Shown here: positions 1 to 11,978 of the stretch, piece after piece
How the letters are laid out: each line of letters begins with the position of its first letter
Numbering within the stretch: position 1 is the stretch's first letter
Assembly: GCA_019022495.1 (NCBI GenBank)
Contig: JAFEKR010000030.1
Location: forward strand, 248,001-312,000
Reading direction: 5' to 3'
DNA length: 64,000 nucleotides
Source of the DNA: Epichloe hybrida
Taxonomy: Eukaryota; Ascomycota; Sordariomycetes; Hypocreales; Clavicipitaceae
The notes under the pieces: generated by a model
What the model was told of the DNA's origin: nothing
Database searches by the model: none
What the model saw: only the letters and a program-made list of their open reading frames with translations
Program-made: the position numbers and the translations under genes

Positions 1-2276
1 CCACGTACTCTTCTAGAATTTACTATAGGGGCATGTTACTATCTATCTCTTATATAAATACTACTAATTCTTCGTAAAACACTACCTAGAGTACTATTAT
101 GCTTTTTAGTTTTTTCTTCTTTAATATATAGGTATATTTTACTACTATTACTATAACTATACTATAACTTAAGTTATTACTTACTATATTACCTATTAAT
201 AAATTTTATTAGTATTTTCTTTTATTACCTCTAGGTTAACTACCTTAATCTTTAGTAACACTAGTAATAGCATAATAAAAGATTACTTTACTACCTTACG
301 TAGTTATTACTTACCTACTATAAAAGTAATATAATCTTAGGTTATTAAAAACCTCTAGAAACCTTACTTCTAGTCTATTACTATAGGTTTATACTCTAGG
401 GTCTAGTCTATCCCTAGGAGCATTCCCTCTCTTATATTAGTAATATAGTAGCTAACTTAGTAAACCTTTATATAGCCTATACTATCTTTTACCTTAACTA
501 GTCTATATAGGATTCCTTAGTATAGGATCTTATCCTTACTTACGCTTTCTAGTATTATCTCTGTTTTTTCTATGTTCTTCTAATTCTATTTTAATAATAA
601 TTTAAGGTAAATTATTAAATATTCTATACCTATATTAAATAGCGCTAGCACTACTAACTAGTAGTTATCTTACTATAAGGATACCTATATTCTTATTCTC
701 TTATTCATAGGTTTTTCTATAGTAAGACTATTATCCTAGGCCTAAGCTAAACTAATTAAAATCTTATTTAAGTCTAAGGTTTTATTACTATTATTCTTAT
801 ACTTCTTAGTAATATACCTATTACTTTTATAGATTAAGTAGTTTACTATGTTATATCTATTTACACTATATCTAGGGCTACTATATTTATAGCACTTAAA
901 TAGTCTCTAGCCTATACTAGGTTACTATAAGCTTTGCTATAAGTTATTTATAAGGGAGCTAAAGCGTTATCTCTTATTACTCCTACCCTCCTTATTATAA
1001 TTTCTATTATAATTACTTAATATAAATATTATTATAACTTTAGCCTTTTTTCCTTAACCCTATAGGTAACTCTAAGATATTAGAAACTCTTAGCTAACTA
1101 TATACTTTCTTATAGCATTATTTAAGCTATTTAGAAAAATTACTATTCTTAAGTATATAGGGATTTAGTTAGGTAATTTTACTTTTACCTTTATTTAAAG
1201 TCTTAGGAAAGATTAAAAAGACTAATTACTTTTTTACCTAAGATTTAGTAGTGTCCTAGTGGCTTCTAAGCACTATATATCTTTATTTATTACTCTAGTG
1301 TTTAGCTAGGATATAAATCTATCCTAGGTATAAGCTAAGTAATTAACTAACCTATTTACTATTATATAATATATTTACTATTACTTTATATTATTAGCTA
1401 AGTAGCTACTAGTATATACTACCTTTATTTTATTATCCTAAAAGGTTCTTAAGTCTAGCTTAAATAGTATATTTAAATCTACTAGGTATACTTATAAATT
1501 CTTATAAGTGTTACCTTTATACACAGGTACCTTATACTATATCTTAATAAAGCTTTATAAGTATATATTTACTATAAACTTAGTATTAGGTAGGAAATCT
1601 AGGAATAGGGGAATTCTCTATATATTTATCTAAGGGGTAATTATAAGTTCTTTACCTAATCTAGCTAATTATAGGTTTACTTCTATTTCCTTAAGCTATA
1701 CTTCTATATCTAAGATCTCCTTTCTTATATAGGCATTTCATAGCTTAGCTTATATAACCTTATATTACCTCTATAACTTATCTAGATTATTATTATTACT
1801 AGATTTAGTATTATTACTTTAGTTAGGTAATATCTACTATACTCTCTTATATTCTATAGTTAGGGTGTTTTAGTTATTACCTAAGCGCTAAAGAGTTAGG
1901 GCTTTCTTACTAGGTAGTATAGGTGTGTGTTAGGTAAATATTCTATAGCTTCTTTATATTTAAATCTAGCTAATAGTTTATTTTCCCTAAAGGGTTTAAG
2001 AGTTTAACTTATTATAACTATAGTAAGGGAGATATAAATAAAGTAAAGGCTAAGGTTCTTAGTTATAGCTAGAGAGCTACTACTTAGGGGTAAGTATATA
2101 AAGGTCTTAAACTCTAATCTCTTATATCTCTTATAGGCAGTCCTTATCTAAATACCTTACTATATGTACGTAGCTATCTTATAGCTACTTAGTTATTCGC
2201 GGGACCTAAGGCTTATCCAAGGGCTCTATCATGTGACCGTCCCGTCCATGGCCCCTTAGCCTCCGTGCTCCTAACA
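1..2276 (-). mobile_element. Ty3/gypsy retrotransposon, 5' end, RIP-degraded copy 1
   Basis: This stretch matches 22,009-24,287 base for base apart from transition-type differences. It is therefore the 5' LTR plus the gag-side third of the same element family, entering the window from the left. Coding sense is minus, judged from the reverse transcriptase and chromodomain relics in the full copy. No open frame survives: TpA is saturated and CpA/TpG are nearly absent, the pattern RIP leaves. The rest of this copy, including its 3' LTR and left target duplication, lies outside the window. Confidence 0.85.
2010..2276 (-). repeat. Gypsy 5' LTR of copy 1 (267 bp)
   Basis: On the minus strand it begins TGTTAGGAGC. 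The inner end is an RIP-altered form of the CAGTCGTGACA end that is preserved at 16,465. Its length equals that of both LTRs of the full element (267 bp each), and the three LTRs differ almost only by C-to-T and G-to-A changes. Confidence 0.85.
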
Positions 2277-2987
2277 TATACCCCCTATAAAAAGGGGGAA
2301 TCTGACCCTATAATAACTGGTGGTGGTCCTATTTACGCTAAGGGCCACGGGAGTGCTGTTTTCGAGGTCTTATATCAGAAACATCCAGCTAAATATAAGA
2401 CCTTAGTGCTTAAAAATACGCTATATTTTCCTTAGCTTGATGTTAATATAGTTAGTGGACTTACGCACTATATATCTAGTGGTTGCCTTATAAAAAACCT
2501 ACTTTATCTTAAAGATAGGTCTCTTATTATAACCCTAGATATAGAAAAACATGGTTTTTTCTTTCACATTAAAAACTAATCTACGCCTAAGTTATCTAAA
2601 GGGCCCTGTAACTCGCATTATATCTAACCTTTTACCTACCCTGCTTTTAAGGGTTATAGTTACCCTATAGAGGTCTAAATTCCCTCTAAAAAGCTAGATT
2701 AGGCTTCTGATTTAGATGAAATCAACGAAAATGATAATGATATTAAAGAAATCGTATGGGATGATTTAGGGGAATTAGTCCCTTCTTCTTCGCCTATAGC
2801 CCTAGGTTAGGTCCCTTATAAATCTAAGGAAATAGATTTAGGGGTGTTAGAGGGCCCTAGTAGAGGAAAAGGGTCCCTAATACCTCTCTAAGAGGCCTGT
2901 GGTTCTTAAGGGGCCTAGCAGGGGACTAGTAAAGAGGGCCCTAGTCTAGATCCTAATTCAGACCCTAAGGATCTTTAATATTAATGG

Positions 2988-3212
2988 TTGTTAGAACTAG
3001 CTAGCCTATGGCATGTACAATTAGGGCACCTAGGTCTTCCTTTACTAAAGAAAACTAGCCTTATAACTAAAGGAATCCCTGATTTTTCTAAAATTAAGGA
3101 TAAGGATTTTAGATGTATTGCTTGTGATCAATCTAAGGCAGTTAGAAGACCTAGGAAGTTAGCTATCCCTAACCCCCCTAGAGCTCTAGACAGAGCTTTA
3201 CATGTAGTGTAG
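2988..3212 (+). pseudogene. Copia pre-integrase (HHCC) fragment
   Basis: This is an open fragment of about 74 codons inside copia-1. It contains the LWH..LGH block followed by a CxxC pair (RCIACDQSK), the zinc-binding HHCC module that precedes the copia integrase catalytic core. The fragment ends where the hAT-like element enters: the last few codons (from 3191) already belong to that insertion. It is a relic of a polyprotein, not an independent gene. Confidence 0.75.
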
Positions 3213-4621
3213 TAAATGTAGTATTTTGACTTTCCTTGTAGTATGTAGTGTAGTGAATTGTAGTGTAGTGTAGTATGTAGTGTAGTGTAGTATGTAGTGT
3301 AGTGTAGTAAATACTACACTACACTACAAATACTACATGTAGTATAAGGCTAAAAATAAAAGTGGGGCATATTAATATCTTATAATATTCTTTAGATTTT
3401 TCTTTATTAACTTAATATTAGCTTTCTTTTTTATTAGAATTTAGTTATTTAGTTATAAATCTTTAAAGTTTATACTTATTTAAACTATTAGGCTTATAAT
3501 AGGAATAGGGTAGCTAAGTATAGTATTTTTAGTATTACTATATAACTCTATTTATTTCCTAAATTCTAAAGGTTATTTTATTTTTCTAGATTTTTAATTA
3601 GATTTAATATTCATTTTAATATACTTTTTTTACTTTAAATCTAAGATTTACCCTAAAGAAATTATTTACTATTATATATAAATAGGATAATAAATCTAAT
3701 AATAATATATTTATAAAGATAAGCTATTTGTAATAAATAAAAATTTTTACTTTATATTATAGAAGGGTTTTTAGCTATATATTTTCTTTTATTATAATCA
3801 TAAATAATTATATTAAGTTTTTAGGTTTTTTAAGTTAAAAGAAATGTAAAAACCCTTAAAAAAGCTTTGAAAAAGTAGCTAGAATATTATTCTTATAATA
3901 TTAAAAAGAAATATAATATATTTTCCTTTATTACTAAAATTAGAAAAAAAAGCTTTAAAAGTAAGCTAAAGAATATATACTATTTTTAGCTTACTTACTT
4001 AGCTATATATTATACTAAAAAGTAGGTTTAAAAGTAAACCTTATTAACTATACCTTTTATTTACTAATAGTTTCTATGCTTTTTCTATAAATTTGTCTAA
4101 AGAAAAAGATATATTAATAAAAGTGGGTCTAAAGTGGGTCCTTATAGTTGCCTTTTACTTAGAGTTTATACTTTTTTTTAATTAGTTATAGAATTATTTC
4201 TTAAAAAGAGATATTAAATTTATTATTACTATTACTACTATTACCACTACTACTACTATTATTACTATTATTACTATTATTACTATTATTACTATTATTA
4301 CTATTATTACTATTATTACTATTATTACTATTATTACTATTATTACTATTATTACTATTATTACTATTATTACTATTATTACTATTATTATTATTTTAAA
4401 AAATATAAGAAAGAAAAGTATTTTATTTTATTAATATATTTAAAAAGCTTAAAATACTAAGTAATTAAAAAGTATAGCTTTTTCTATAGTAATTTCCTTA
4501 TACTTATTTATATTTATATTTTAGTTACTTATTTACTATTTAATTTTAATTAAACTTTAACACTAATAATATTATAAGTTAATATAATTTATTATAGCTT
4601 ATAGTAGCTTATAATCTAGAG
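3191..4621 (-). mobile_element. hAT-like non-autonomous element 1, nested in copia integrase
   Basis: It interrupts the copia integrase reading frame. The left end starts CAGAGC, the hAT-type terminal CAGAG. A subterminal array built on the pentamer TGTAG follows (about 3205-3345), including an inverted part able to fold. About 3380-4600 aligns in reverse orientation with the interior of the element at 9115-11044; for example, the AAGTGGGGCAT block and about 4413-4600 match the reverse complement of about 9310-9570. The right terminus is unclear. A CTCTAGA heptamer lies on both sides (3184-3190 and 4623-4629), consistent with a damaged 8-bp duplication, but the right terminal inverted repeat and array are missing. 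There is no coding capacity. Confidence 0.65.
4250..4395. repeat. TATTATTAC-type microsatellite
   Basis: A long run of a 9-base unit, TATTATTAC, lies inside hAT-like element 1. It is flanked by looser TACTACTAT repeats. It is pure enough to be a recent replication-slippage expansion. Confidence 0.85.
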
Positions 4622-6525
4622 CCTCTAGATCAAATAGAGGGGGATACGCTAAAAATCAGCCCTACGCCATACAATAAGCAGTTAATTTGCTTATTTCTAG
4701 TTAATCAAAAGACTAGATATAAGTGGGTTATCTTATTACCTAATAAGGAAGGCCTAACTGTTTATAAGGCTATTAAAGACTTCTTCAAAGGGCTTAAAAA
4801 TTAACTAGGTTAATATCCTAGGCACCTTCACTTCGATAGGGGCTAGGAAATCGATTCTAGTTGTCAAGCTTAGTTGAATTCTAAAGGGATTAAATTTACG
4901 ACTTCTAGTCCCTATATCCATAAGCAAAATAGATTAGCAAAGCGTTTAATTCGTACTATTCTAGATTGATTAAGGGCTACTATCCAGTGGGCAAAATTAC
5001 CGTTATTTTTATAGTGTTTTATATTACCTACTATTATAGACTGGCCCCTAGGCAGCTGCAATAGGGCGTCGATATAGTATTAAGAGACTTAAGGAAAATA
5101 AAGGAAAGGAGAAAAGGCTATCCCTAGTAGTGCCCCTTATACCCCCTTAGCTTCTTATATAAGCCCCCCTTTCCTAACCTTACCTATTCTTACTTACCCT
5201 TACCCTTCTTACTATATAGAAAATGCTTAGGTAAAGCCTAAGCCCTTATATATACCCTTACTTAGTCTTATTAAACTTACCTTTTTATTATAATATTCCC
5301 TAATATACTATTAGTAAATAAGGTAAATCACTCCTACCTTTACTATTACCTTTTTGTAAATTATTTAGAATTAGACTGGATTTATCTTATATCTAAAGAC
5401 TTAAAAAGGAACTTTATAAAGTCTATCTAATAGAAGATAGGGGCCTGGCTGAATTCTTCTTAGGGGTTTAAATCGTATAAGACAGGCCTAATAGAATACT
5501 AAAAATCCACTAATCTTAGTATATATTAGAAGCCTTAAAACGATTTAATATGCTAGATAGCAAGCCTATTAGCATACCTCTTCAGCTAGGCGTTTTAGCT
5601 ACGTAAATAACTAAGCTTTTAATAGCTAGCGAAATCAAGCTTTATTAGTGTATTATAGGGACTATAATATACCTAATACTACTAACAAGGCCTGATATAG
5701 CCTTTACGCTACAGTGGTTATTTACCGTACTAGCTAGCCCCTATATAGAGCACCTAAAAGCAGCTAAAAATCTGCTAAGGTACCTATTAGGGACTAGATT
5801 CCTTGCTATAATTTATAGGGAAGACCCTAAAGGTATAGCTAGTAAAAGCCTAATAGGTTATTATAATAGTGATTTTATAAGGGATAAAAAGACCTCAAAA
5901 TCAACCTATGCTTATCTATTTAAGCTAGCTAGCGGGCCTATTAGCTAGAAATCAAAGAAAGCTAGTATAATAGCTCTATTAACACTAGAAGCTAAAGCTA
6001 ATGCTATCTGCGAGACCTTCCGGGAGCTTTAGTAGCTTTAGGGCTTATTTAAGGAGCTAAAAACCCCTATATCTCCCCCTATCTAGATATATTATAATAA
6101 TTAAGGCGCTATAACTACTGCTTATAACCCTACTTTATATAGTTATATAAAGCATATATTACTAAAGTTTAACTATATTAGGTAACAGGTTTTAGAGGGT
6201 TTAGCTAAGATTAAATATCTAGATACAAAGTTAATACCTGCAAATAGTCTTACAAACCCTCTTTTTAGACCTCTTCATTAGGCTTTTATTAAGCTTTTAG
6301 GGCTTAATAATTACTAAACTAACAACCAATTCCCTTTAACAAGGAACCAAAAACAACGTTAAAAAGGGAGCTACATTTAATAATAGCTAGGAATTCAAAA
6401 AGGGGGTCTTTTATCTTTTCCTGTTTTTCCCTTTTATTTTGTTATTATTAAAAGTTATTATTTTTATCCTATAGTCTCTTTGTACACTTCTAATTGCTTC
6501 AAATGTAATTCTTTTATAAAGGGGG

Positions 6526-7017
6526 TGTTAAAAATAAGATTTATTTTTAGCCCTTTTCTAGTTAAAGAACTTTCTTATTACTAGCTTACTTTATAAGTCT
6601 AATAGCTACACTATAGCTGTTAATGGTTACAAAGGTAGCTATTAATAGCTATATTATAGCTATTAACAGCTACGTCTAACCGTGTAAATAACTAATTAGT
6701 TAATTGCGTTATAGCTATAAGTGTAGCTACAACCACGCCACTAGTAATGAGGTAAGCTAGGGTAACGTAAGCTAGGGTGACGTAAGTAAGTTACCCTACA
6801 CATAACTTACCCTATAGCTATCTTTAATAGTAATTTTCTCTTTAACTAAAGGTTATATAAAAGTTTTACATATAGTAAATTAAAGCTTAAAGACAAGGCT
6901 TTCTTTTTATATAAGGTTATTTTTTAGACTAAAAGTTAGTGTATATAGGTTACTAGCTAGTATAGTGGTGAGTTAATTTTTTGGTTTTTATATATAAATG
7001 AATTTTACGGAAAATCA
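6526..7017 (+). repeat. Copia-1 3' LTR with polypurine tract (right end approximate)
   Basis: The RNase H relic ends near 6318. A purine run AAAGGGGG at 6518-6525 is the polypurine tract, immediately followed by TGTTAAAAATAAG, a typical LTR start. No second LTR copy is in the window, so the right end (a CA at about 7017) is a guess. Confidence 0.5.
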
Positions 7018-7877
7018 AAAGTAGCCTGCAAGACCCTGCTAGTAGCCTAGATTCTCTAATATAGTTAGTAGGTTTATGAGAGAAAGAAGATCTTTTTAAC
7101 TAGCTAGATAGCTAGTCCTCTTAACTAATAATAGCCGCATTACCTGTATAACATATCTAAAATCAATTCTATTACTTTATAAGATATTATAAAAGTAATT
7201 TAGATTAAATTCTATTAGTTAATAATTACTATAAACTTCCATTGCGTTATGTTAATTAATTTAACGTTACAGCCCTATCGGTCCCTGACCGTAGAGCTTG
7301 CACTTGTACAGCTGTTGCTAGCTAGCAACTAGCTCCCTACATTTCAATAATAGTGTTAGCGGTAACACATAGAGAGAAATTACTAAATTCGTAAGAAACG
7401 CGTGGGATCAAGCGCGGGCTTAGCCTACGTTGCTTACCGCATAAGAGTAGAGGTTAAATAAGGCTAGATTAAATAAATGACTCTTATAAATAAAAACCTA
7501 GACCCCGTTTAATCCATAGAAGGCATTAAAGCTATACGAGGTACGTAGTGATAATGTATTTTGTAATAACAAACTAACTTAACTAGGTAGGAACTAGCTA
7601 AGGGATTAACCCTGTTAGTTATGCTAATGATTCGCTAAGCGCGTCTGAGAACATAAGTGTTAGATTAACAGAGTCTGCTAGTCGTATAGACTTCGATTAC
7701 AGAAGAGGCCTCTCCTTAGCTTCCCTGGTGCATGTAACTATCAAGGGCGCCACCAACATAATCGTTATCTCATCTAGACCCCTTATTAACGACTATTCGT
7801 CCTTGCAGGATTAAAGGACTAAACGGCCACAGACTCTAGATACGGCGACCTAGTACCTAGCTCTAAAGCGATAACCT
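7018..7877. other. RIP-affected sequence without identifiable feature
   Basis: Moderately AT-rich, with mild RIP character and more GC than the flanking retroelements. I see no open frame, no LTR pair and no RNA gene. It may be the upstream part of the unit that holds the decayed gene starting at 7878. Confidence 0.4.
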
Positions 7878-8816
7878 AAGAAAATTGCTTCTGCCGTGGC
7901 TAATAGGTTAAGGAATATGCTCAATGCTAAGTCTTTGCAAAGCATCTAGTCCGGCCATAGGCTCCCGTTAGATGTTATTTACGCTACCCTCTATATTATT
8001 AAGTGCGCTATTAGAGCTAAGGTTATAGTTGTTGACCCTACTACTCTATAAGCTTATAACTGATTTGCTAGAAGCCTAGGAACATGCTATTTGATTCCCC
8101 TGTGCTACAATGGTTATTAGGTTCTTAGCGTCCTTAGCGCTAACTAAGAAGTGCTGCGAGTATATGATCCATAGCCCTTACTCGCAAACCGCACGGTAAT
8201 TAAAGATATAGTTACGATTTTATCTACGCTATCCTTACTTAAAGTAAAGTTTATAGCACCACTTCTACAAGATATAGAAGAGAACTTAGGTATGCTTCTT
8301 CTTGTTTTAGTATTCTATATCTTACTAGACCGCGAAGTACTATAGGACGTAGATATAACGTTCTAGCGTGAGGTCCTTTGTATTCTCCTTATGCCTTTGT
8401 TAGCTAAAGAGATTGTACTTGCCTAGACTTGTGGATAGATACTAGTTTTAGAAAGCTATCGCAAAATAATTAGTATACCTAGCAGTAGCATTAATATTAG
8501 TGAAATCTCTATAACCCTAATACCTATAGAAGTCTTAGCTTTGCTTAATAAACTATATGCTAAGGTGCTTGTGATATGTCATAAAATTGGCATGGCTGTA
8601 TTGTCTGCGTCATCTGCATTAGATATTGTCACTGCTCTTAGAGATGTTGCTAGCGCTAGATGCTAAGAAGAGGTTAGTAATGTTAAAGTGGATGTTATTG
8701 CTTTACTAATACGGCTAAATAGGCTGAAAAAGGCTTGTGAGGAGGCTTATGAAAGCATAAAAGGTGTTCAAATAATTTTGTTAAAGGTATTAGGTTATTT
8801 AGCTACTAGCCCCTAG
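7878..8816 (+). pseudogene. RIP-inactivated single-frame gene relic, unknown family
   Basis: One reading frame stays protein-like for about 312 codons with no frameshift, but about 11 in-frame stops interrupt it, mostly TAG. That is what RIP of Trp (TGG) and Gln (CAG) codons produces. The composition is amphipathic to hydrophobic: a leucine-rich central stretch (about 8245-8345), and a C-terminal part rich in charged heptad-like residues (about 8650-8800) that could be coiled coil. I do not recognise the family. It may have been cargo or a coding region of a larger mobile unit, since hAT-like element 2 and the 28S relic lie just downstream. Its start is not defined. Confidence 0.5.
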
Positions 8817-8934
8817 GTACATATGATTGAAATCTTTCCTACTCCGAACATTCATATAGTATTAGAATCATACCTTCTTTACAAACTATGCCCTTGAAAT
8901 TCATTTTATCTCCGCTAGTGTAAGAATCCGATTG

Positions 8935-9106
8935 TTAGAGGTTATCGGGGCTTCTAGATCCAAGGCATGACATAATAGCCTCTTGACTAATGCCTAGCTG
9001 TGTGGCTAGAGATAGCGCATTACTGGTAACAAGACTTAATAAAACATTAGATAATAGAATTACTAAGAATAGGTTTAAATTACTTACTTTAGCTATTAGG
9101 GAGTAG
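8935..9106 (-). pseudogene. Hydrophobic open-frame fragment cut by hAT-like element 2
   Basis: The minus strand carries about 57 open codons rich in Leu/Val/Ser, with a membrane-like stretch in the first half. The frame runs into the target duplication of the hAT-like insertion at 9107. The minus strand beyond the insertion (11,053 to about 11,330) is also hydrophobic in places, so a small membrane-protein gene may have been split. No family is recognised and the function is unknown. Confidence 0.3.
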
Positions 9107-9114
9107 GTCATAAC
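9107..9114. repeat. Target-site duplication of hAT-like element 2 (left)
   Basis: GTCATAAC, directly before the element's first base and repeated exactly at 11,045-11,052. Eight base pairs is the duplication length of the hAT superfamily. Confidence 0.9.
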
Positions 9115-11044
9115 CAGAGCATTGCAATACAATACAATACATTTGATGTATTGTGTATTGTATTGTATTGTATTGACAATACAATACAATACAATACATT
9201 ACACAATACAATACATCCAAAATTTTATAATACAATACAATACATGTATTATTTGTATTGTTTTGTATTTTTTTTTCTTTTTTTTAGTTTTAAGTAAATT
9301 CCTTAATTATAAGGTATATATAGTTAATATAATAGCTTATAATAGCTTATAATAGCTTATATATATATATTACTTCTATTACTTATATAACTTAAAATAT
9401 TATTAGTGTTAAAGTTTAATTAAAAATAAATAAGTAATAAATTAATATAATATAAATATAAGTATTTATAAGTAAATTACTATAGAAAAAGCTAGACTTA
9501 TTAATTATTTAGTATTTAAAGGTTTTTTAAAATATTAATAAAATAAAATTCCTTTCTTTTTTATGTTTTTAATATTATACTATTTATAATTTTATACTAA
9601 TAGAAAGTAAGTCCTAATATAACTATAAGACTTACTTTAGTATATTTCTCTCTTTTTAACTAAAATTACATAACTAAGTAAAGAGATTATTATGTTTATA
9701 GTATAACTAATAGGACCCACTTTTAGACCCACTTTTATATATCCTCCTCTTCTTAGCTAAAGTTATATAACTATAGAAAGGGATTATACTTGGTTTTTAG
9801 TGTTTAACAAGACCCACTTTTAGACCCACTTTTATATATCCTCCTCTTCTTAGCTAAAGTTATATAACTATAAAAAGGGATTATACTTGGTTTGTAGTGT
9901 TTAACAAGACCCACTTTTAGACCCACTTTAAGAAACACTATATAACTAAGTAAGTAAGCTAAAAGTAGTATAAATAATTAAACTTACTTTTAAAGCTTAT
10001 TTATTTATTTACTTAATATTAAAAAATAGTATATATATTATGATTATTCTTTATATAATATTTTAACTTTTCTTTATAAGCTTTTCCTAGGTTTTTTCCT
10101 TTTCTTTTAGTTTAAAAAAGGTTTAAAGCTAATATAATTTATTATAATTATAATAAAATAGCTTAATAGTAAAAGAAGCATTTATTAAATAAATTTTAAT
10201 TTTCTCTTTATAATAAATTCCTTATATATATAAGTATATTTTTATTAGAGTTTTAATCTTATTTATTTAGAATTATAAATTATTTCTTTAGGGTAAATAT
10301 TATATTTAAAGCAAAAATACTATATTAAAATGCATAGTAAATCCTTAATAAAAGCTAGAAAGATAGGATAACCTTTAAAATATAAAGAATAAATTTTACT
10401 ATAAGTTAAGTTTAGATAATACTATTTATAGCTACCCTATATATATATATAGCTTAATAGTCTAAATTAGCTAAAACTTTATAATTCTATAACTAAATAC
10501 CTAAATAGTATAAAAATTTAAGGATATCTTATTTAGATTATATTCAAAATCTACTATATAATAAGTATATATACTACCTTACCTTTTTAATAATACATTG
10601 TATTGTATTATAATGTATTGTAATGTATTGTATTGTATTGTATTATAATGTATTTTTATATAATAAATAATTATAATAAATCATAGAAAATAGATATAAG
10701 AATAAAAAGACCCTTAATATATTAAGAAAAAATCATTTTTTAAAATAGATATAAAAGAATATTACTAAGATATTATATATTTTAAATAAGCTTACTTTTC
10801 TAAATAAGCTAAAACTTAATAGATTTTTAAATAAATAACTAAATTATATATAAAAATAAGAATACTATAATTAGATTATTTAAAAAATCTACTATATAAT
10901 GAATTTATATAATACCCCACTTATATTTTTCCCTAACAATACATTGTATTGTATGTATTGTATTGTATTGTATTGTATTTTTAATACAATACAATACATC
11001 GAAGGGCCAAAAAATACAATACAATACAATACAACAATGCTCTG
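9115..11044. mobile_element. hAT-like non-autonomous element 2 (1,930 bp) with intact ends
   Basis: The ends are the perfect inverted repeats CAGAGCATTG and CAATGCTCTG, flanked by exact 8-bp direct repeats GTCATAAC. The terminal CAGAG and 8-bp duplication are hAT hallmarks. Just inside each end are dense arrays of the pentamer CAATA/TATTG (about 9125-9285, 10,591-10,651, 10,935-11,034) in both orientations, so each end can form hairpins. The interior is very AT-rich, has a 98-bp tandem repeat, and has no transposase frame. It must have been mobilised in trans. It is homologous in reverse orientation to the insertion at about 3191-4621. Confidence 0.88.
9713..9935. repeat. 98-bp tandem repeat inside hAT-like element 2
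   Basis: The block GACCCACTTTTAGACCCACT begins at 9713, 9811 and 9909, giving an exact 98-bp period with two full copies and a partial third. Each copy contains a doubled GACCCACTTTTA motif. Copies differ at very few positions, so the duplication looks recent compared with RIP of the surroundings. Confidence 0.85.
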
Positions 11045-11052
11045 GTCATAAC
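11045..11052. repeat. Target-site duplication of hAT-like element 2 (right)
   Basis: GTCATAAC, identical to 9107-9114. Confidence 0.9.
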
Positions 11053-11978
11053 TTAGTTCTTAGTCCATAGTAATAGCTGATTTTAGCCGTAATAAGAACT
11101 TTAATTGATGTTAGGAGAATGAAGAGCAGGATTGCGTTATGTTTTATATTTGTGCTAGCAGAAGTGCAAATTATTACTTTTAAATAATTAACGCGTATTA
11201 CTCCTTTTATTATAAGGCTCCCATCCTCCTTAGGTTAGCTTGTAGTAGCAAGATAACTAATAAGGGACGGACTAGTAACACAACTAACAAGGCGACCAAT
11301 ATGATGGCCACTGTGATGGCCCACAGGGGTATGTAAGAACCCTTATAATACAGATATATTCTTAGGGTAAGTGCCTAAGGATAGGCTACTTGTTGAGACA
11401 CATATGTGTTACATTCAAGGTACTCAAAGACGCGTGAATACGGTCCGTATAGCTAGGGATTTGGATTAATAAGGGCCAAAAGGGTTATGTTCTCTAATAG
11501 ATAATAGCTCTCTGCTTATCTTTTAAAGCGGAGCTACTAGTTGTGGATTGAACTAAGATCTATGTACGCCTCTGCGTGTTTACGAATATACGTTAGGTTA
11601 TGGCAGGATCTAAACTAGCCTTGCTTCTTGGTTATAGTTGCTATAAGTGAAGCTAGCCTCCTTATTAATGTGTTAGTTAATTATAGTCTGATTTTGTCTT
11701 GGCAGTGCCCTCGCTTAGCTAATCTAATAGCCCCGTGCTAGCCGCCCCACTGGGTCATCTGTCTTTGCTAGCTTCTTGTTAGTCTCCTGTAGATATCTCC
11801 CTGTAGCCGCTAGGTGACCCAAGTTTAATACTTCACATAAGATTTAGGCTAAGTTACTAGACTAGTAATAATCTAGGTAGTAACGTAAGGCGAAGGCTAT
11901 GTTCTTATAGCTACCTAGCTTCTTATCTAAGTTTATAGTTACTAAGCAGTAAGAATACTATATAAGTAATAGTGTAGT
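11053..11978. other. Mildly RIP-affected sequence, no gene assigned
   Basis: No open frame of note. A short block around 11,275-11,320 (GGCGACCAATATGATGGCCA) recurs in similar form at 14,435-14,470. Another (AGCTCTCTGCTT..AAAGCGGAG, 11,503-11,540) recurs near 16,302-16,340. This suggests that related repeat fragments flank the rDNA relic on both sides. Confidence 0.4.

Larger units (their letters stand above)
2282..7017 (+). mobile_element. Ty1/copia retrotransposon relic (copia-1), interrupted and RIP-degraded
   Basis: Plus-strand translation shows copia domains in order with many TAG/TAA stops. First comes a protease/pre-integrase stretch (about 2340-3190), whose HHCC-type part stays open at 2988-3212. 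Integrase core follows (about 4612-5045) with a recognisable 'SPYIHKQN' block. The C-terminal part of reverse transcriptase and RNase H follow (about 5340-6318). The N-terminal half of the reverse transcriptase is missing. About 290 bp of unrelated sequence with a TATA-like, LTR-like look (about 5045-5340) takes its place. A hAT-like element splits the integrase at about 3191-4621. The 5' LTR is not visible, because the gypsy copy at 1-2276 abuts or truncates it. The right boundary is approximate. Confidence 0.8.

Noticed and set aside
4250..4395. Possible CRISPR-like array
   Set aside because: A pure 9-bp microsatellite with no spacers, in a eukaryotic genome.
5045..5340. Possible solo LTR inside copia-1
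   Set aside because: It has a TATA-like core but no confirmed TG..CA ends or target duplication, so it is mentioned only within the copia-1 entry.
9122..9352. Frame of NTIQYNTIQ-type repeats
   Set aside because: It is the subterminal pentamer array of hAT-like element 2 read in frame.
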